Assembly: GCA_002299785.1 (NCBI GenBank)
Contig: DBNL01000041.1
Location: 1-19,762 of the forward strand
Reading direction: 5' to 3'
Origin: Verrucomicrobia bacterium UBA673
GTDB lineage: Bacteria > Verrucomicrobiota > Verrucomicrobiia > Limisphaerales > UBA1096
DNA length: 19,762 nucleotides
Made by a program: the position numbers and the translations under genes
In this document: in pieces, positions 1 through 9,519 of the stretch
Position numbering within the stretch: the stretch's first letter is position 1
How the letters are laid out: each line of letters opens with the position of its first letter
The notes under the pieces: model-generated
The model's database searches: none
What the model was told of the DNA's origin: nothing
The model's input: the letters and a program-made list of their open reading frames with translations, nothing else

Positions 1-548
1 GAGGCTTCGGTCAATGCACTCCACGGGCCACCGTTGAGCGACCGGGCCTTGATGTGGGCGCCGTTGGAGAGGGACAGCCCTCCTGTCATGTTATACTGCT
101 TGGCTGATGCTGAGACGGTGCCGGTGAAGCGTGTCCGGGGATCGGTACTGTCAGTGGTGCAGTAGATATTGCCATTGGTGGAGGTCATGTTCAGTTGAAA
201 CCCGTCAGGCACCGTGCCGCCGAACTGTTTGAAGAGCGGTGCCTGCTCGGAAGCGGCAAGGTTGGCTTCCTTCAGATGTTGCAACATCGGTGCGCGCCGG
301 CGGCGGATCTCTTTTTTGGTCAGGCTGCCGTTGGTTTTCTCGTTGTTGAAAAACGGTATCTTCCCGCGCGACCAGGAGGAGTTTTCAAAATCAATCTCGG
401 TCCAGGCCGTGCGCGGGGAAGTGGCCTCCTTAATGCCCTTGTGGTATTTGAAAACAGCGACCTCCTTGATGAGATCTATGCCGTTAGCCAGGCGTGGGGC
501 AGCCAAAGATGCCAAGGCAACAGCCAAGTTTAGTAATCGTTTATTCAT
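1..548 (-). CDS. Secreted protein, N-terminal part (runs off left edge)
   Basis: This open reading frame starts at the ATG at 548 and has no stop before the window edge, so only the first 182 codons are visible. Residues 1-22 (MNKRLLNLAVALASLAAPRL...) form a signal peptide: a basic start, a hydrophobic core and small residues before the likely cleavage site. Residues ~28-68 (FKYHKGIKEA, then PRTAW, DFENSSW and GKIPFF) match a module in the large CotH protein encoded upstream. Residues ~125-182 contain YCTTDSTDPRT and then HIKARSLNGGPWSAL, the pattern of the chitobiase C-terminal-like (CHB_HEX_C) beta-sandwich common in secreted Verrucomicrobiota proteins. A weak purine run, GGAAGGG, lies 13 bases before the ATG. 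The gene is 77 bases downstream of the DUF6941-like gene and may be co-transcribed with it. Its main enzymatic or binding function would lie in the missing C-terminal part, so it is unassigned. Confidence 0.8.
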   Translation of the reverse strand, partial: MNKRLLNLAVALASLAAPRLANGIDLIKEVAVFKYHKGIKEATSPRTAWTEIDFENSSWSRGKIPFFNNEKTNGSLTKKEIRRRRAPMLQHLKEANLAASEQAPLFKQFGGTVPDGFQLNMTSTNGNIYCTTDSTDPRTRFTGTVSASAKQYNMTGGLSLSNGAHIKARSLNGGPWSALTEA

Positions 549-625
549 GTCGTAAATTTTACCCTTCCGTCCTGCTGTTTTCGCCCGGCGAAGCAAGGCG
601 TTCGCCTTCTCTGTACGGCACCACC

Positions 626-1045
626 TCAGGAGTCGGTATCTTCCTTGTCTTGTTCGGGGATCTGTTTCACCTCCAGCGGAATGCTGGCCTCCTGCCTGCC
701 GTCGATCGCGATGTCAACGGCGTGCTGGCCGAACTTCTCGAACTTCAACCGCTGGATGTTCAGAATGAAATTTCGGTACGCAAAACTGTCATTCTCCGGC
801 ACCTTCACCTCGAATGGCAACTCGATGCTCGGCATGACGAACTTGCCGTCCTCATCGACAAAGTTGATCCGGAGCTTGTGCGAGCCCTCCTCTACCAGCT
901 TGAACACCACCCGCAGTACGATCGAGCACTGAGGGTAGTTGGCAGGCAGTTCCCGTGTGTGAACCGAGTTGAACGTTCCCAGCAGGTTCAACTTGCCCTT
1001 ATAATCCGTGGCTGCGTCACACAGCACTGCTACTTGTATATCCAT
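626..1045 (-). CDS. Small DUF6941-like protein of unknown function
   Basis: A 139-residue protein beginning MDIQVAVLCDAATDYKGKL. The opening (xVAVLCDAA, then KLNLLGTFNSV, then two beta-rich halves ending IPLEVKQIP) matches my memory of the DUF6941 family, which is common in Verrucomicrobiota and often sits alone between unrelated genes; that assignment is from memory and not certain. There is no signal peptide or membrane segment, so it is probably cytoplasmic and beta-sandwich-like. The C-terminus is acidic (EQDKEDTDS). It lies 62 bases downstream of the CotH gene and 77 bases upstream of the partial secreted gene on the same strand. No catalytic motif is visible. A long plus-strand ORF over the same bases (494-1054) lacks any recognisable motif and is taken as an antisense shadow. 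Confidence 0.8.
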   Translation of the reverse strand: MDIQVAVLCDAATDYKGKLNLLGTFNSVHTRELPANYPQCSIVLRVVFKLVEEGSHKLRINFVDEDGKFVMPSIELPFEVKVPENDSFAYRNFILNIQRLKFEKFGQHAVDIAIDGRQEASIPLEVKQIPEQDKEDTDS

Positions 1046-1107
1046 AAAAATTAATCCAATCTTGACCCAGACCGAACGATGTGGGAGGGGAGACTAGCGG
1101 CAAACCC

Positions 1108-4100
1108 CTATTCCGCCAAACGCTTTACTCGTAGCCGGAAAAACCGGTTTTTACTGGTTTCCAATGCTCCAATGCGAATCCGAATCATTTCGCCAAAACC
1201 GCCCGAAATGGGTTGATTCACGTCGCCGGGCATCGACTCCCACTCGTCATCAAGCGCCACGGCTGTTTCCAAAAAATATTGGCGGTCTGGCTGCATGGTG
1301 AACTCCGCCATCAGTTCGTCCTCTTGGCCAAGCGACAGGCCAAGCTCCATCCGGCTGGCTGCGTCGTTGGGGTTTGTGCCGGCGAGAAACTCGTGTGCGT
1401 TGTTCGCGCCGTCGCCGTCGAAATCAAGCGCAGCATCATTGACCACTGGGTTAAGCCCGTGCGCGAGTTCCCAATCGTCCGGCAGGCCATCATGGTCTTC
1501 ATCAGCAGGAGGAGGCGAATCTTCTTTTCCCGGTGAGCCTCCATCCGTCGAGCTTGGTTGCCAGTTGATAGGGATGTCCAATGCGCCAATCGCCTGCTTG
1601 AACGGATCGAGCACCAGAGGCAACAATGACCGACCGTCGCCGTCAGCTGCTTTCGGCCAGTTGTCTTCATCGTCGTAATTGAGCGTGACTAATACCGTAC
1701 CCTCAAGCGCCGAGCGGACCTGGATCGTCTCGCCGTTGTTAGCCAGTTTACCGCTGTAAGTACCAAGGATGTTCGCCTCCTTGCTCAGGCGGTAATGTGC
1801 GCGAAACGCCGTCTCTTCGACATGGCCGATGACGAGAGCGTACTCCCCTGGTGCCAGCGTGAGGCCGGACGGCACGACAAACCTTACGCCGTCGGAGAAA
1901 GCCATGCCGCTAAGGTCGAGTGTCGTTTTGTCGCTATTATTGTGCAACTCGATATAGTCGAAGTCAGGTCCAGCCGGCGCGTTGTACATCAGTTCGGTCA
2001 GCAGCAGATGAGCCTTCAGGTTCTCGAGCGTATCTGGTTCACCGGCCTGGAACTCGAACGGCTCGGACCAGTGACTCCAGCGTTTGGTGTTGTCGAGCAT
2101 TCGCACACGTGCACGATACCAATGCCCGACCTTGGCTAAGCCGGAGGGAAGGGCGATGGTGTCGGCGAAATTGGTAAGTGTGTTTGATTCCCAGTCGGCG
2201 TTAATCTCGTATTGGCGTGGGTTAGCATAGTCGTACGGCGGCGCGCCCGGTGCACTGACTTCGGCCAGGCGCCATTTCATTCCTGCGAACTTTCCGCTCG
2301 AGTCGGAAAACTCTGAGCTTCTAAACCGTAGTGCGTTTACCGGATACCCTTTGCTACCCCCGTACTCGATTGTCGGTTGGTTGGGATGCTTTGTGTCACG
2401 AGCAGCTGAGTTGAGAATGAAACTGCGACGGGTACGGATGTAATTCTTCATGATTTTCACCATGCCGGGGAAATCCTTCGTGCCCGCTTTTTGGTAAAAC
2501 CGCCCCTTGCCGGCCTTGCTGGAGTTGACCTTGCCGGACGACATGATCGGGTGGTAGTCCCACATCGCACGGTCGGCATCAGCGATCGACGGCATCCGCC
2601 CGCTCGGTTTGTCAATGATTGCCGCGAACTCATCGATCAGCCTGTAGCCCTCGTCGTCGTTGAACAGCAGGTCGAGAATCTCGCGGGCGCGGTTGCCGTA
2701 CTCGACCTTGAACACCGACTTGCCGAGCACCTTGCCTTTGAACGGGTCGTTGCCGTTGCCGTACATGTTGCCGGCCCAGGTGAGGTCGAGATCCCACGGG
2801 AGCGTAGCCCACTTTTGTGTATCGGGGTTGAGGTAGTAGAAATAATTTTTGCCGTAGCCGATGTCGTAGTGGTGAATGCCCTCGACGACTGTGCGATAGC
2901 TGTAATAGCGCGGTAGGTCCATGTTTTGTCGCCACCAGATTTCTGATTGGTTGCCCTGGTACCGGCTCAGGTAAGAGTTGAGGTCGGACTTGTCTGTTGC
3001 GGCCGATGGTCCCTGATTGTTCAACTCGCCGGTGCCTCCCTCCATCTTGTACAGGTTGCCGTCGGGTAAATCGTGTTCGTCGAGAAACCGGCCGTCCATT
3101 TGTTCGATGGCGAGGTAGAGTCCCCAGAAATCGCCGTCGTGCTGCGTCGCGCCGGTTTCCGCCGCCTCGTCAATGATCCGGAAATGCACCCAGTGCGTCT
3201 TGGGCGCCTCGACGTCGGCCAACTCGAACAGCTTGAAGCCGACCGCCTCAAACATTCCATGCTCGCCGCGGTGCTGGAAATTGCCCTGCTGGATGCAGGC
3301 GGAGAAGTTCAGCTTGTCCCAGCGGCTGTCGTACTCGCGATTGTAGTGGTCGCGTGCCTGAAATGAGTGGCCGCGATTGAAGTCGAACTTCCACATGTTC
3401 TTGCCCATCGCGTAGCGCCAAACGCCGCCCCGGGCGCGGTAACGGATGTGGTCGTACACCTCGCCGTCGTACACCAGTGTGCCCTTCCACTTGTAATTGT
3501 CGCCACCGTATTTTTCGTTCCACGTCGAGTTTTCGACATCAGTTTTTTTCGAGATCAAGTGGTACACCGGCACGCTGGTGAGCGCTTGGCTGTCGTACTC
3601 GAGCACCTTCGCGCCGGGCTTGGCCTTGCCACTCCAGCTTGGCACGCCGTCGTAGCAGAAGTAGGCAAAGTTCGGCGCGGGATCGCTGGGGTAGGGCGCG
3701 GTGGCCACTTGGCCAAGTATGGTTTTCACCGATACACGATAGCGGATCAGATGCCGATGCTGCTGCACCGACTTGGGCACAGTCGCCGAAAAAACGCCGT
3801 CCTTGGCACGGGAATCCCCCGCTTGGCCAAGGTCGTTCATCGGCAGTTTGTTCCACCCACGCTCGTACGCTGCATCGTCGATATGCACGTAGCCGCCGGG
3901 GCTCACGACTTGGTACTCCGCATAAACCTCCGAGCCGGCCACCGCCGTGCTGGGCACGGTGGTGATTAAGACGGCCTCGCTGCCCTTGGGCTGCCTGGGT
4001 ATGTGTTCGACCTTGGTCAAGCGTGGAAGTGGCTCGGTGGCGAAAACCGAATTACGCGCGCCGGGAGTGGGGCCGCGGTTGGCCGGGCCGACCGTTGCCT

Positions 4101-5115
4101 TCAACTCCACATCGATGAAGAAGTCACTGCTGCCGCCTTTCGACGCGTTGTGCGCCTGGATAGCCAAAATATTTTCGCCCTCGACGAGATAGGCACCTGG
4201 CGATGGCAGATCAAACTCGACGAAGCTGTGCTCCTCGATCGCAGAGCTGGCATTGGTGCTGAAGCGCGGCTCCTTCGTTGAGATGTTGCTGCCGGCGACG
4301 TGCTTGCCATTAATCCACATGTTGAAGCCGTCGTCGAACTGCAATGCTAGTTTCAACGCCCCGATTTTCTGCGCGTCCTTGACCGTGAAATTTTTACGGA
4401 AGTAAACCGCGGTATAGCTGTTTCGCATATCGCCCAGGGTCGTCCTCATGAAGTTTTCCCCATAGCCGATCGGTGTGCGCCCGGTCTGCCAGTTGCTCTC
4501 GGTGAAGTCTCCCTTGCGCCAGGTTGTTCGGGGATTGGACGCTTCCTTGGTGCCTTTGAAATATTTCCATGAGCTGCCCTTTGCAACGAGTGTACTGGCT
4601 TTTGTCGTGATGTCGCCGCGAACGGAAGGCTTCCAGTTGTGGCCGTCGTTATTGTCGAGGTCGGGATGGATCAGCTCGATAGAGTAGCCGGGTGGGGCGC
4701 CGACGATGGGCCACGGGAATCCTAGCCGATAGCGCACACGGTCAACGAGTTGGCCGGTGGCGTCGCGCAGTTCGATCCGCTCGCCGTCGTTGTCGAGCTT
4801 GCCCAGCCACGGGCCAAGCGGCGAGCCGCCGAACTTGGCTTTGAACTGTGCTGGGTTGTGCGCGACGACGACGAAGCCGCCGCCGCCGATTTTGCTGCCG
4901 TCGGGAAACGTGAACACGACGGCGTCTCCGATCTCCCAGCCGCTAAGGTCGACCGGCTCGGTGCCGGTATTGTGCAGTTCGATGAATTCGGTCAGCTCAG
5001 TTTTGACGTCGGGATCGTGGTGGATTTCATTGATCACCACCTCGCCCTTGGCCAAGGCCGCGAGACAGGCAAAAATAACTAAAAAAAACAGGCGATAAGT
5101 CACAGGTAAACTCAT
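1108..5115 (-). CDS. Secreted lamin-tail / CotH-kinase multidomain protein
   Basis: Residue numbers follow an upstream ATG at 5136. I prefer the ATG at 5115 (residue 8), because the signal peptide MSLPVTYRLFFLVIFACLAA begins there and GGGG lies about 8 bases upstream; this gives 1335 residues. Domains in order: signal peptide; lamin-tail domain (~33-150: VVINEIHHDP, FIELHNTG, LSGWEI); a galactose-binding-like module (~188-345: WKYFKGTKEA, FDDGFNMWING); CotH spore-coat kinase-like domain (~510-905) with WGLYLAIEQMD (671-681), NLYKMEGG (694-701) and LPWDLDLTW (779-787); an Ig/FN3-like segment (~915-1035); a second lamin-tail domain (~1045-1150); a thrombospondin-3-like Asp-rich repeat (DEDHDGLPDDW, DFDGDGANN; ~1213-1255); and a C-terminal beta domain ending FFRLRV. 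CotH proteins are atypical kinases that phosphorylate proteins; whether this copy is active is not known. Export is inferred from the signal peptide. It follows icd by 154 bases. Confidence 0.9.
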   Translation of the reverse strand: MSLPVTYRLFFLVIFACLAALAKGEVVINEIHHDPDVKTELTEFIELHNTGTEPVDLSGWEIGDAVVFTFPDGSKIGGGGFVVVAHNPAQFKAKFGGSPLGPWLGKLDNDGERIELRDATGQLVDRVRYRLGFPWPIVGAPPGYSIELIHPDLDNNDGHNWKPSVRGDITTKASTLVAKGSSWKYFKGTKEASNPRTTWRKGDFTESNWQTGRTPIGYGENFMRTTLGDMRNSYTAVYFRKNFTVKDAQKIGALKLALQFDDGFNMWINGKHVAGSNISTKEPRFSTNASSAIEEHSFVEFDLPSPGAYLVEGENILAIQAHNASKGGSSDFFIDVELKATVGPANRGPTPGARNSVFATEPLPRLTKVEHIPRQPKGSEAVLITTVPSTAVAGSEVYAEYQVVSPGGYVHIDDAAYERGWNKLPMNDLGQAGDSRAKDGVFSATVPKSVQQHRHLIRYRVSVKTILGQVATAPYPSDPAPNFAYFCYDGVPSWSGKAKPGAKVLEYDSQALTSVPVYHLISKKTDVENSTWNEKYGGDNYKWKGTLVYDGEVYDHIRYRARGGVWRYAMGKNMWKFDFNRGHSFQARDHYNREYDSRWDKLNFSACIQQGNFQHRGEHGMFEAVGFKLFELADVEAPKTHWVHFRIIDEAAETGATQHDGDFWGLYLAIEQMDGRFLDEHDLPDGNLYKMEGGTGELNNQGPSAATDKSDLNSYLSRYQGNQSEIWWRQNMDLPRYYSYRTVVEGIHHYDIGYGKNYFYYLNPDTQKWATLPWDLDLTWAGNMYGNGNDPFKGKVLGKSVFKVEYGNRAREILDLLFNDDEGYRLIDEFAAIIDKPSGRMPSIADADRAMWDYHPIMSSGKVNSSKAGKGRFYQKAGTKDFPGMVKIMKNYIRTRRSFILNSAARDTKHPNQPTIEYGGSKGYPVNALRFRSSEFSDSSGKFAGMKWRLAEVSAPGAPPYDYANPRQYEINADWESNTLTNFADTIALPSGLAKVGHWYRARVRMLDNTKRWSHWSEPFEFQAGEPDTLENLKAHLLLTELMYNAPAGPDFDYIELHNNSDKTTLDLSGMAFSDGVRFVVPSGLTLAPGEYALVIGHVEETAFRAHYRLSKEANILGTYSGKLANNGETIQVRSALEGTVLVTLNYDDEDNWPKAADGDGRSLLPLVLDPFKQAIGALDIPINWQPSSTDGGSPGKEDSPPPADEDHDGLPDDWELAHGLNPVVNDAALDFDGDGANNAHEFLAGTNPNDAASRMELGLSLGQEDELMAEFTMQPDRQYFLETAVALDDEWESMPGDVNQPISGGFGEMIRIRIGALETSKNRFFRLRVKRLAE

Positions 5116-5146
5116 TAAAAGCACCCCGGATGCCATAGGGTCAATC

Positions 5147-5242
5147 CCGCAAAACGGTTCTTTTTCATTCGGGCCGCCGGCCAGCTATACGGGTATTTGA
5201 CGCGAAGCTGCGTGTCACCCGCACCCGCAGCCGGTTTTGCGG
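5147..5242 (-). repeat. Long-range inverted repeat between icd and the CotH gene
   Basis: CCGCAAAACGG at 5147-5157 is complementary, apart from one extra base, to CCGGTTTTGCGG at 5231-5242, leaving a loop of about 73 bases. The structure occupies most of the gap between the icd stop and the CotH start and would form in minus-strand RNA as a leader or readthrough structure. No U-tract follows, so a simple terminator is not supported. Confidence 0.3.
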
Positions 5243-5269
5243 CCTTGGCCAACGGCTTGGCCGGGCTAC

Positions 5270-6523
<1,254 letters not shown>

Positions 6524-6544
6524 AAAAGTGTCTTGTGTTCCGTT

Positions 6545-6599
6545 GCCGCTTAAGCGGCGGAGGGAAGGGCGTCCCAAGTCAAGCGCTTGGCCGCTTAAG
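6545..6599. promoter_or_regulatory. Palindromic element upstream of icd
   Basis: The icd 5' region holds a perfect 14-base palindrome, GCCGCTTAAGCGGC (6545-6558), and 31 bases further a second partial copy, GCCGCTTAAG (6590-6599), preceded by CAAGCGCTTGG. A repeated dyad just ahead of a start codon suggests an operator or a leader hairpin for icd. I could not identify a convincing -35/-10 pair nearby. Confidence 0.35.
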
Positions 6600-6653
6600 A
6601 TTCATCAGCCTAACGAAACAAGCCCCATTTCGCAAGTTTTCAGGATCAAATAA

Positions 6654-6675
6654 GGCGAGCGGGGAACCGTTCGCC
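6654..6675 (-). terminator. Rho-independent terminator of the atp operon
   Basis: In minus-strand sense the sequence forms a 9-base-pair stem (GGCGAACGG with CCGCTCGCC, one G-T pair), a four-base TTCC loop, and is followed by TTATTT. It lies 38 bases beyond the atpC stop and before the icd leader, the expected place for the operon terminator. Confidence 0.65.
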
Positions 6676-6690
6676 TCGGGACAGGTTGTG

Positions 6691-6709
6691 GCCTAGCCCT
6701 TGGCTAGGC
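6691..6709 (-). terminator. Hairpin immediately after atpC
   Basis: GCCTAGCC and GGCTAGGC form a perfect 8-base-pair stem with a 3-base loop, starting 3 bases after the atpC stop. It has no T-tract, so it more likely protects the 3' end or pauses polymerase ahead of the true terminator at 6654-6675. Confidence 0.45.
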
Positions 6710-6712
6710 GGG

Positions 6713-7129
6713 TCAACCGCGCTTGCGGCGCTTGGCCTTGATTTGGGCTTGTGAGTAGAGGATGGCTTGGGTGAGGGCCTTGGCATCTTCCTCGGAGACG
6801 TCGCCGCCTTCCTCGAGCCGCTGCTCGGCCTTGGCCTTGGCTTCCTCGGCGGCGGCCTCGTCGATGTCGGCGCTGTTGGCGGCATTGTCAGTGAGGATGG
6901 CCACATGCTCGCCGGTGATCTCGGCAAAGCCCTCGCCGATGGCGACGACTTCCTCGCTACCGCCCCGCTTGACGACGATTTCACCGGCTTGGACCTGAGT
7001 CATCAATGGCACGTGGTTCGGGTAAATACCGGCTTCGCCCTCGCTGCCAGGGAGGGTGACCACCTCGACGTCCTCGGAGTAGATTTTCGACTCCGGGGTG
7101 ACGATTTCGAGCTTGAGGGTGTCGGCCAT
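6713..7129 (-). CDS. atpC: ATP synthase F1 epsilon subunit
   Basis: A 138-residue epsilon subunit, which forms the lower part of the central stalk with gamma and can inhibit ATP hydrolysis through its C-terminal helices. The N-terminal beta-sandwich shows the usual order: LKLEIVTPES at the start, then EVVTLPGSEGEAGIYPNH (22-39), GEIVVKRG and GEGFAEITGEHVAIL (~65-79). Residues ~87-138 are Ala/Glu/Lys-rich, form the C-terminal helical pair, and end in a basic tail (KAKRRKRG). The start codon directly abuts the atpD stop (TAA-ATG, no spacer), implying translational coupling. It is the last gene of the operon. Confidence 0.96.
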   Translation of the reverse strand: MADTLKLEIVTPESKIYSEDVEVVTLPGSEGEAGIYPNHVPLMTQVQAGEIVVKRGGSEEVVAIGEGFAEITGEHVAILTDNAANSADIDEAAAEEAKAKAEQRLEEGGDVSEEDAKALTQAILYSQAQIKAKRRKRG

Positions 7130-8608
7130 TTACTTTTCTTCCTGAATTTCCGCGATGCCGCCCTTCATGTAGAAGTTGCTCTCTGGCACCTCGTCGTGTG
7201 TGCCGTCAAGAATCTCGGCAAAGCCTTTCACGGTGTCTTCCACTTCCACCTGTTTACCGGCAGTGCCGGTGAACACCTCCGCCACACTAAACGGCTGTGA
7301 GAGGAAGCGCTGAATCTTGCGTGCGCGGAACACGGTCTGTTTGTCGTCCGGCGAGAGTTCATCCATGCCAAGAATGGCGATGATGTCCTGCAACTCTTTA
7401 TAGCGCTGCAGGACGGCTTGTACGCCTCGAGCCACGCGGTAATGCTCCTCGCCCACGATTTCGGGAGTAAGAGCCAGCGAGGTCGAGGCCAGCGGGTCAA
7501 CTGCAGGATAAATGCCCAATTCAGCGATGGAACGTTCGAGTACGATGGTGGCATCCAAGTGTGCGAAGGTCGTGGCCGGCGCAGGGTCGGTCAAATCATC
7601 AGCTGGCACATACACGGCCTGAAAAGAGGTTATGGAACCTTTTTTTGTGGAAGTGATGCGTTCCTGCAGGTCGCCCATCTCAGCGGCCAGTGTAGGTTGG
7701 TAACCCACGGCTGACGGGGTACGGCCCAACAGTGCGCTTACCTCGGAACCTGCTTGCGAGAAGCGAAAGACATTGTCTACAAACAGCAGCACGTCCTGCC
7801 CTTTTTCATCCCGAAAATACTCTGTGACGGCCAGCGCCGAGAGCGCCACGCGCAGGCGCGCGCCAGGAGGCTCGTTCATTTGGCCGTACACGAGGCCAAT
7901 GCGAGAGCCGGGCGCGATCACCGGCAGGCCCTTGTCGTTGAGCTTGGTTTCGCCGTTCTCGTCTTTCTCAGTCTTTATGACGTCGGCCTCGATCATTTCG
8001 TAATAAAGATCGTTGCCCTCGCGTGTGCGCTCGCCCACGCCGGCGAACATCGAGATGCCGCCGTGCAGCTTGGCGATGTTGTTGATCAACTCCATGATTA
8101 TGACCGTCTTGCCCACACCAGCGCCTCCGAACGCGCCAACCTTGCCTCCCTTGAGAAAAGGGCAGATGAGATCTATCACCTTGATGCCGGTTGTGAGCAC
8201 TTCCTGCGTAGTGGATTGCTCGGTCAACGCCGGGGCAGATCGGTGAATGGGATTGTAAATGTCGTTACCGTCCTTGTCCTTGTCCGGTTGCACCAGCCCC
8301 TGTTCGTCCACGGCATCTCCTGTCACGTTGAACACACGACCCATTACGGCTTCACCAACGGGCATGCTGATTGGCTTGCCTTGGTCGGTAAGTTCCATGC
8401 CGCGCTTGAGCCCCTCGGTGGAACTCATGGCTACGGCACGTACCCAGTTGTCACCCAAATGCTGCTGTACCTCTAGGGTCAGCTTGGTTCGGCCTTCTCC
8501 GGGTACGTCAAACTCCACGGTCAATGCGTTGTAGATGGGAGGCAGGCTGTTGGTGAACTCCGCATCCACCACTGGCCCAATAATCTGTACAATCTTGCCT
8601 TTGTTCAT
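7130..8608 (-). CDS. atpD: ATP synthase F1 beta subunit (catalytic)
   Basis: The catalytic subunit that makes ATP at the alpha-beta interfaces. At 492 residues it is somewhat longer than the usual 460-480. Walker A GGAGVGKT is at 161-168, GERTREGND with the catalytic Glu at 192-200, Walker B region LLFVDNVFRFSQAGSEV at 274-290, and the torque-loop DELSPDD at 416-422 (usually DELSEED). The extra length comes mainly from charged insertions near residues 109-120 (DKDKDGNDIYNP) and 211-230 (EKDENGETKLNDKGLP); these are probably surface loops and I infer no functional change. The 20-base gap to atpG and the A-rich ACAGAAA before the ATG contain no Shine-Dalgarno sequence. Confidence 0.98.
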   Translation of the reverse strand: MNKGKIVQIIGPVVDAEFTNSLPPIYNALTVEFDVPGEGRTKLTLEVQQHLGDNWVRAVAMSSTEGLKRGMELTDQGKPISMPVGEAVMGRVFNVTGDAVDEQGLVQPDKDKDGNDIYNPIHRSAPALTEQSTTQEVLTTGIKVIDLICPFLKGGKVGAFGGAGVGKTVIIMELINNIAKLHGGISMFAGVGERTREGNDLYYEMIEADVIKTEKDENGETKLNDKGLPVIAPGSRIGLVYGQMNEPPGARLRVALSALAVTEYFRDEKGQDVLLFVDNVFRFSQAGSEVSALLGRTPSAVGYQPTLAAEMGDLQERITSTKKGSITSFQAVYVPADDLTDPAPATTFAHLDATIVLERSIAELGIYPAVDPLASTSLALTPEIVGEEHYRVARGVQAVLQRYKELQDIIAILGMDELSPDDKQTVFRARKIQRFLSQPFSVAEVFTGTAGKQVEVEDTVKGFAEILDGTHDEVPESNFYMKGGIAEIQEEK

Positions 8609-8628
8609 TTTCTGTTGTTCGTTTTAAA

Positions 8629-9513
8629 TTAGTTGCCAAGCGCCATTTGCGCAGTAGTGATCTCCAGTAACTCGTTGGTGATAGCCGCTTGGCGCATCTT
8701 GTTGAATTCTAGTGTTAAATCCTTGATCAGGTCATTCGCATTGTCGGTCGCATTCTTCATCGCCACCATCTTCGCGCTGAACTCGCTGGCCTTAGCTTCG
8801 AGCAGAATCTGGTGTACCTGAAAATTGATATAGTGCGGCAGCAATGCCCCCAGTACGCCGCCGGCCGAGGGTTCAAACAGGAACTCCGCAGTACCACCCG
8901 GCAACTCGGTCGCCAACTTTTCGCCATCCACACCGGCCTGCACTCCCTTGATCTCAGTGATCGGTAGCAGTGCCTGCACTTCCGGCTTTTGGGTGATCGT
9001 GTTGACGAAGTTGGTGAACGCAATGTCCACATGATCCACCTCGGCCTTCTCGAATAATTCTACAGCCATCCGCGCAATGGCCCTTGCCTCCGAAAAAACC
9101 GGTGTGTCGCTGTAGGGAAATTCCGCAGCCAAGTCCCAGCCAACTCGTGACGCATGCTGCGCGCCCTTTCGTCCGGCGGCGATCACGTGGGTGTGCCCCG
9201 TCACGAATTCATCAGTTACCTTCCGTAGCAGGTTTGAGTTAATCGAGCCGCACATACCCTTGTCAGTTGTCACCAGTATCAGCGCACGATTCTTACCACC
9301 TCGTGCCTTCATGAAGGGATGGTTGAAATCGCCCGCGTGAGACACCACCTCGCCAAGGACGCGGTTCATCAGTTCCGCATACGGCCGCCCGGCCAGCGCC
9401 GCTTGCTGTGCACGAGCCATTTTTGCCTGTGCAACCTTCTCCATGGCACTGGTGATCTGTGCGGTTTTCTTGACGGAAACTATCCGCCGCCGGATTTCGC
9501 GGGTGCTAGGCAT
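8629..9513 (-). CDS. atpG: ATP synthase F1 gamma subunit
   Basis: A 294-residue gamma subunit, the rotating shaft inside the alpha3beta3 ring. The N-terminal helix has the family signature REIRRRIVSVKKTAQITSAM followed by KVAQAKMARAQ (~26-36). The central Rossmann-like part contains VTTDKGMCGSINSNLLRK (~80-97; usually GLCG), and the C-terminal helix contains ATDNANDLIKDLTLEFNKMRQ and then ITNELLEI (~255-286), which returns into the ring. The length is normal. The gene begins 6 bases after the atpA stop with no Shine-Dalgarno sequence (leader AGTAGATTTAA). Confidence 0.97.
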   Translation of the reverse strand: MPSTREIRRRIVSVKKTAQITSAMEKVAQAKMARAQQAALAGRPYAELMNRVLGEVVSHAGDFNHPFMKARGGKNRALILVTTDKGMCGSINSNLLRKVTDEFVTGHTHVIAAGRKGAQHASRVGWDLAAEFPYSDTPVFSEARAIARMAVELFEKAEVDHVDIAFTNFVNTITQKPEVQALLPITEIKGVQAGVDGEKLATELPGGTAEFLFEPSAGGVLGALLPHYINFQVHQILLEAKASEFSAKMVAMKNATDNANDLIKDLTLEFNKMRQAAITNELLEITTAQMALGN

Positions 9514-9519
9514 TTAAAT

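Noticed and set aside
494..1054. 186-codon plus-strand ORF opposite the DUF6941-like gene
   Set aside because: The minus-strand product has a family-like opening; the plus-strand frame has no motif and spans two genes' antisense.
6524..6577. 18-codon N-terminal extension of icd
   Set aside because: It would translate the palindromic leader and make the protein longer than the E. coli enzyme, which the 417-residue form matches closely.
7754..8476. 240-codon plus-strand ORF opposite atpD
   Set aside because: Antisense to highly conserved beta-subunit sequence; no domain or start signal.
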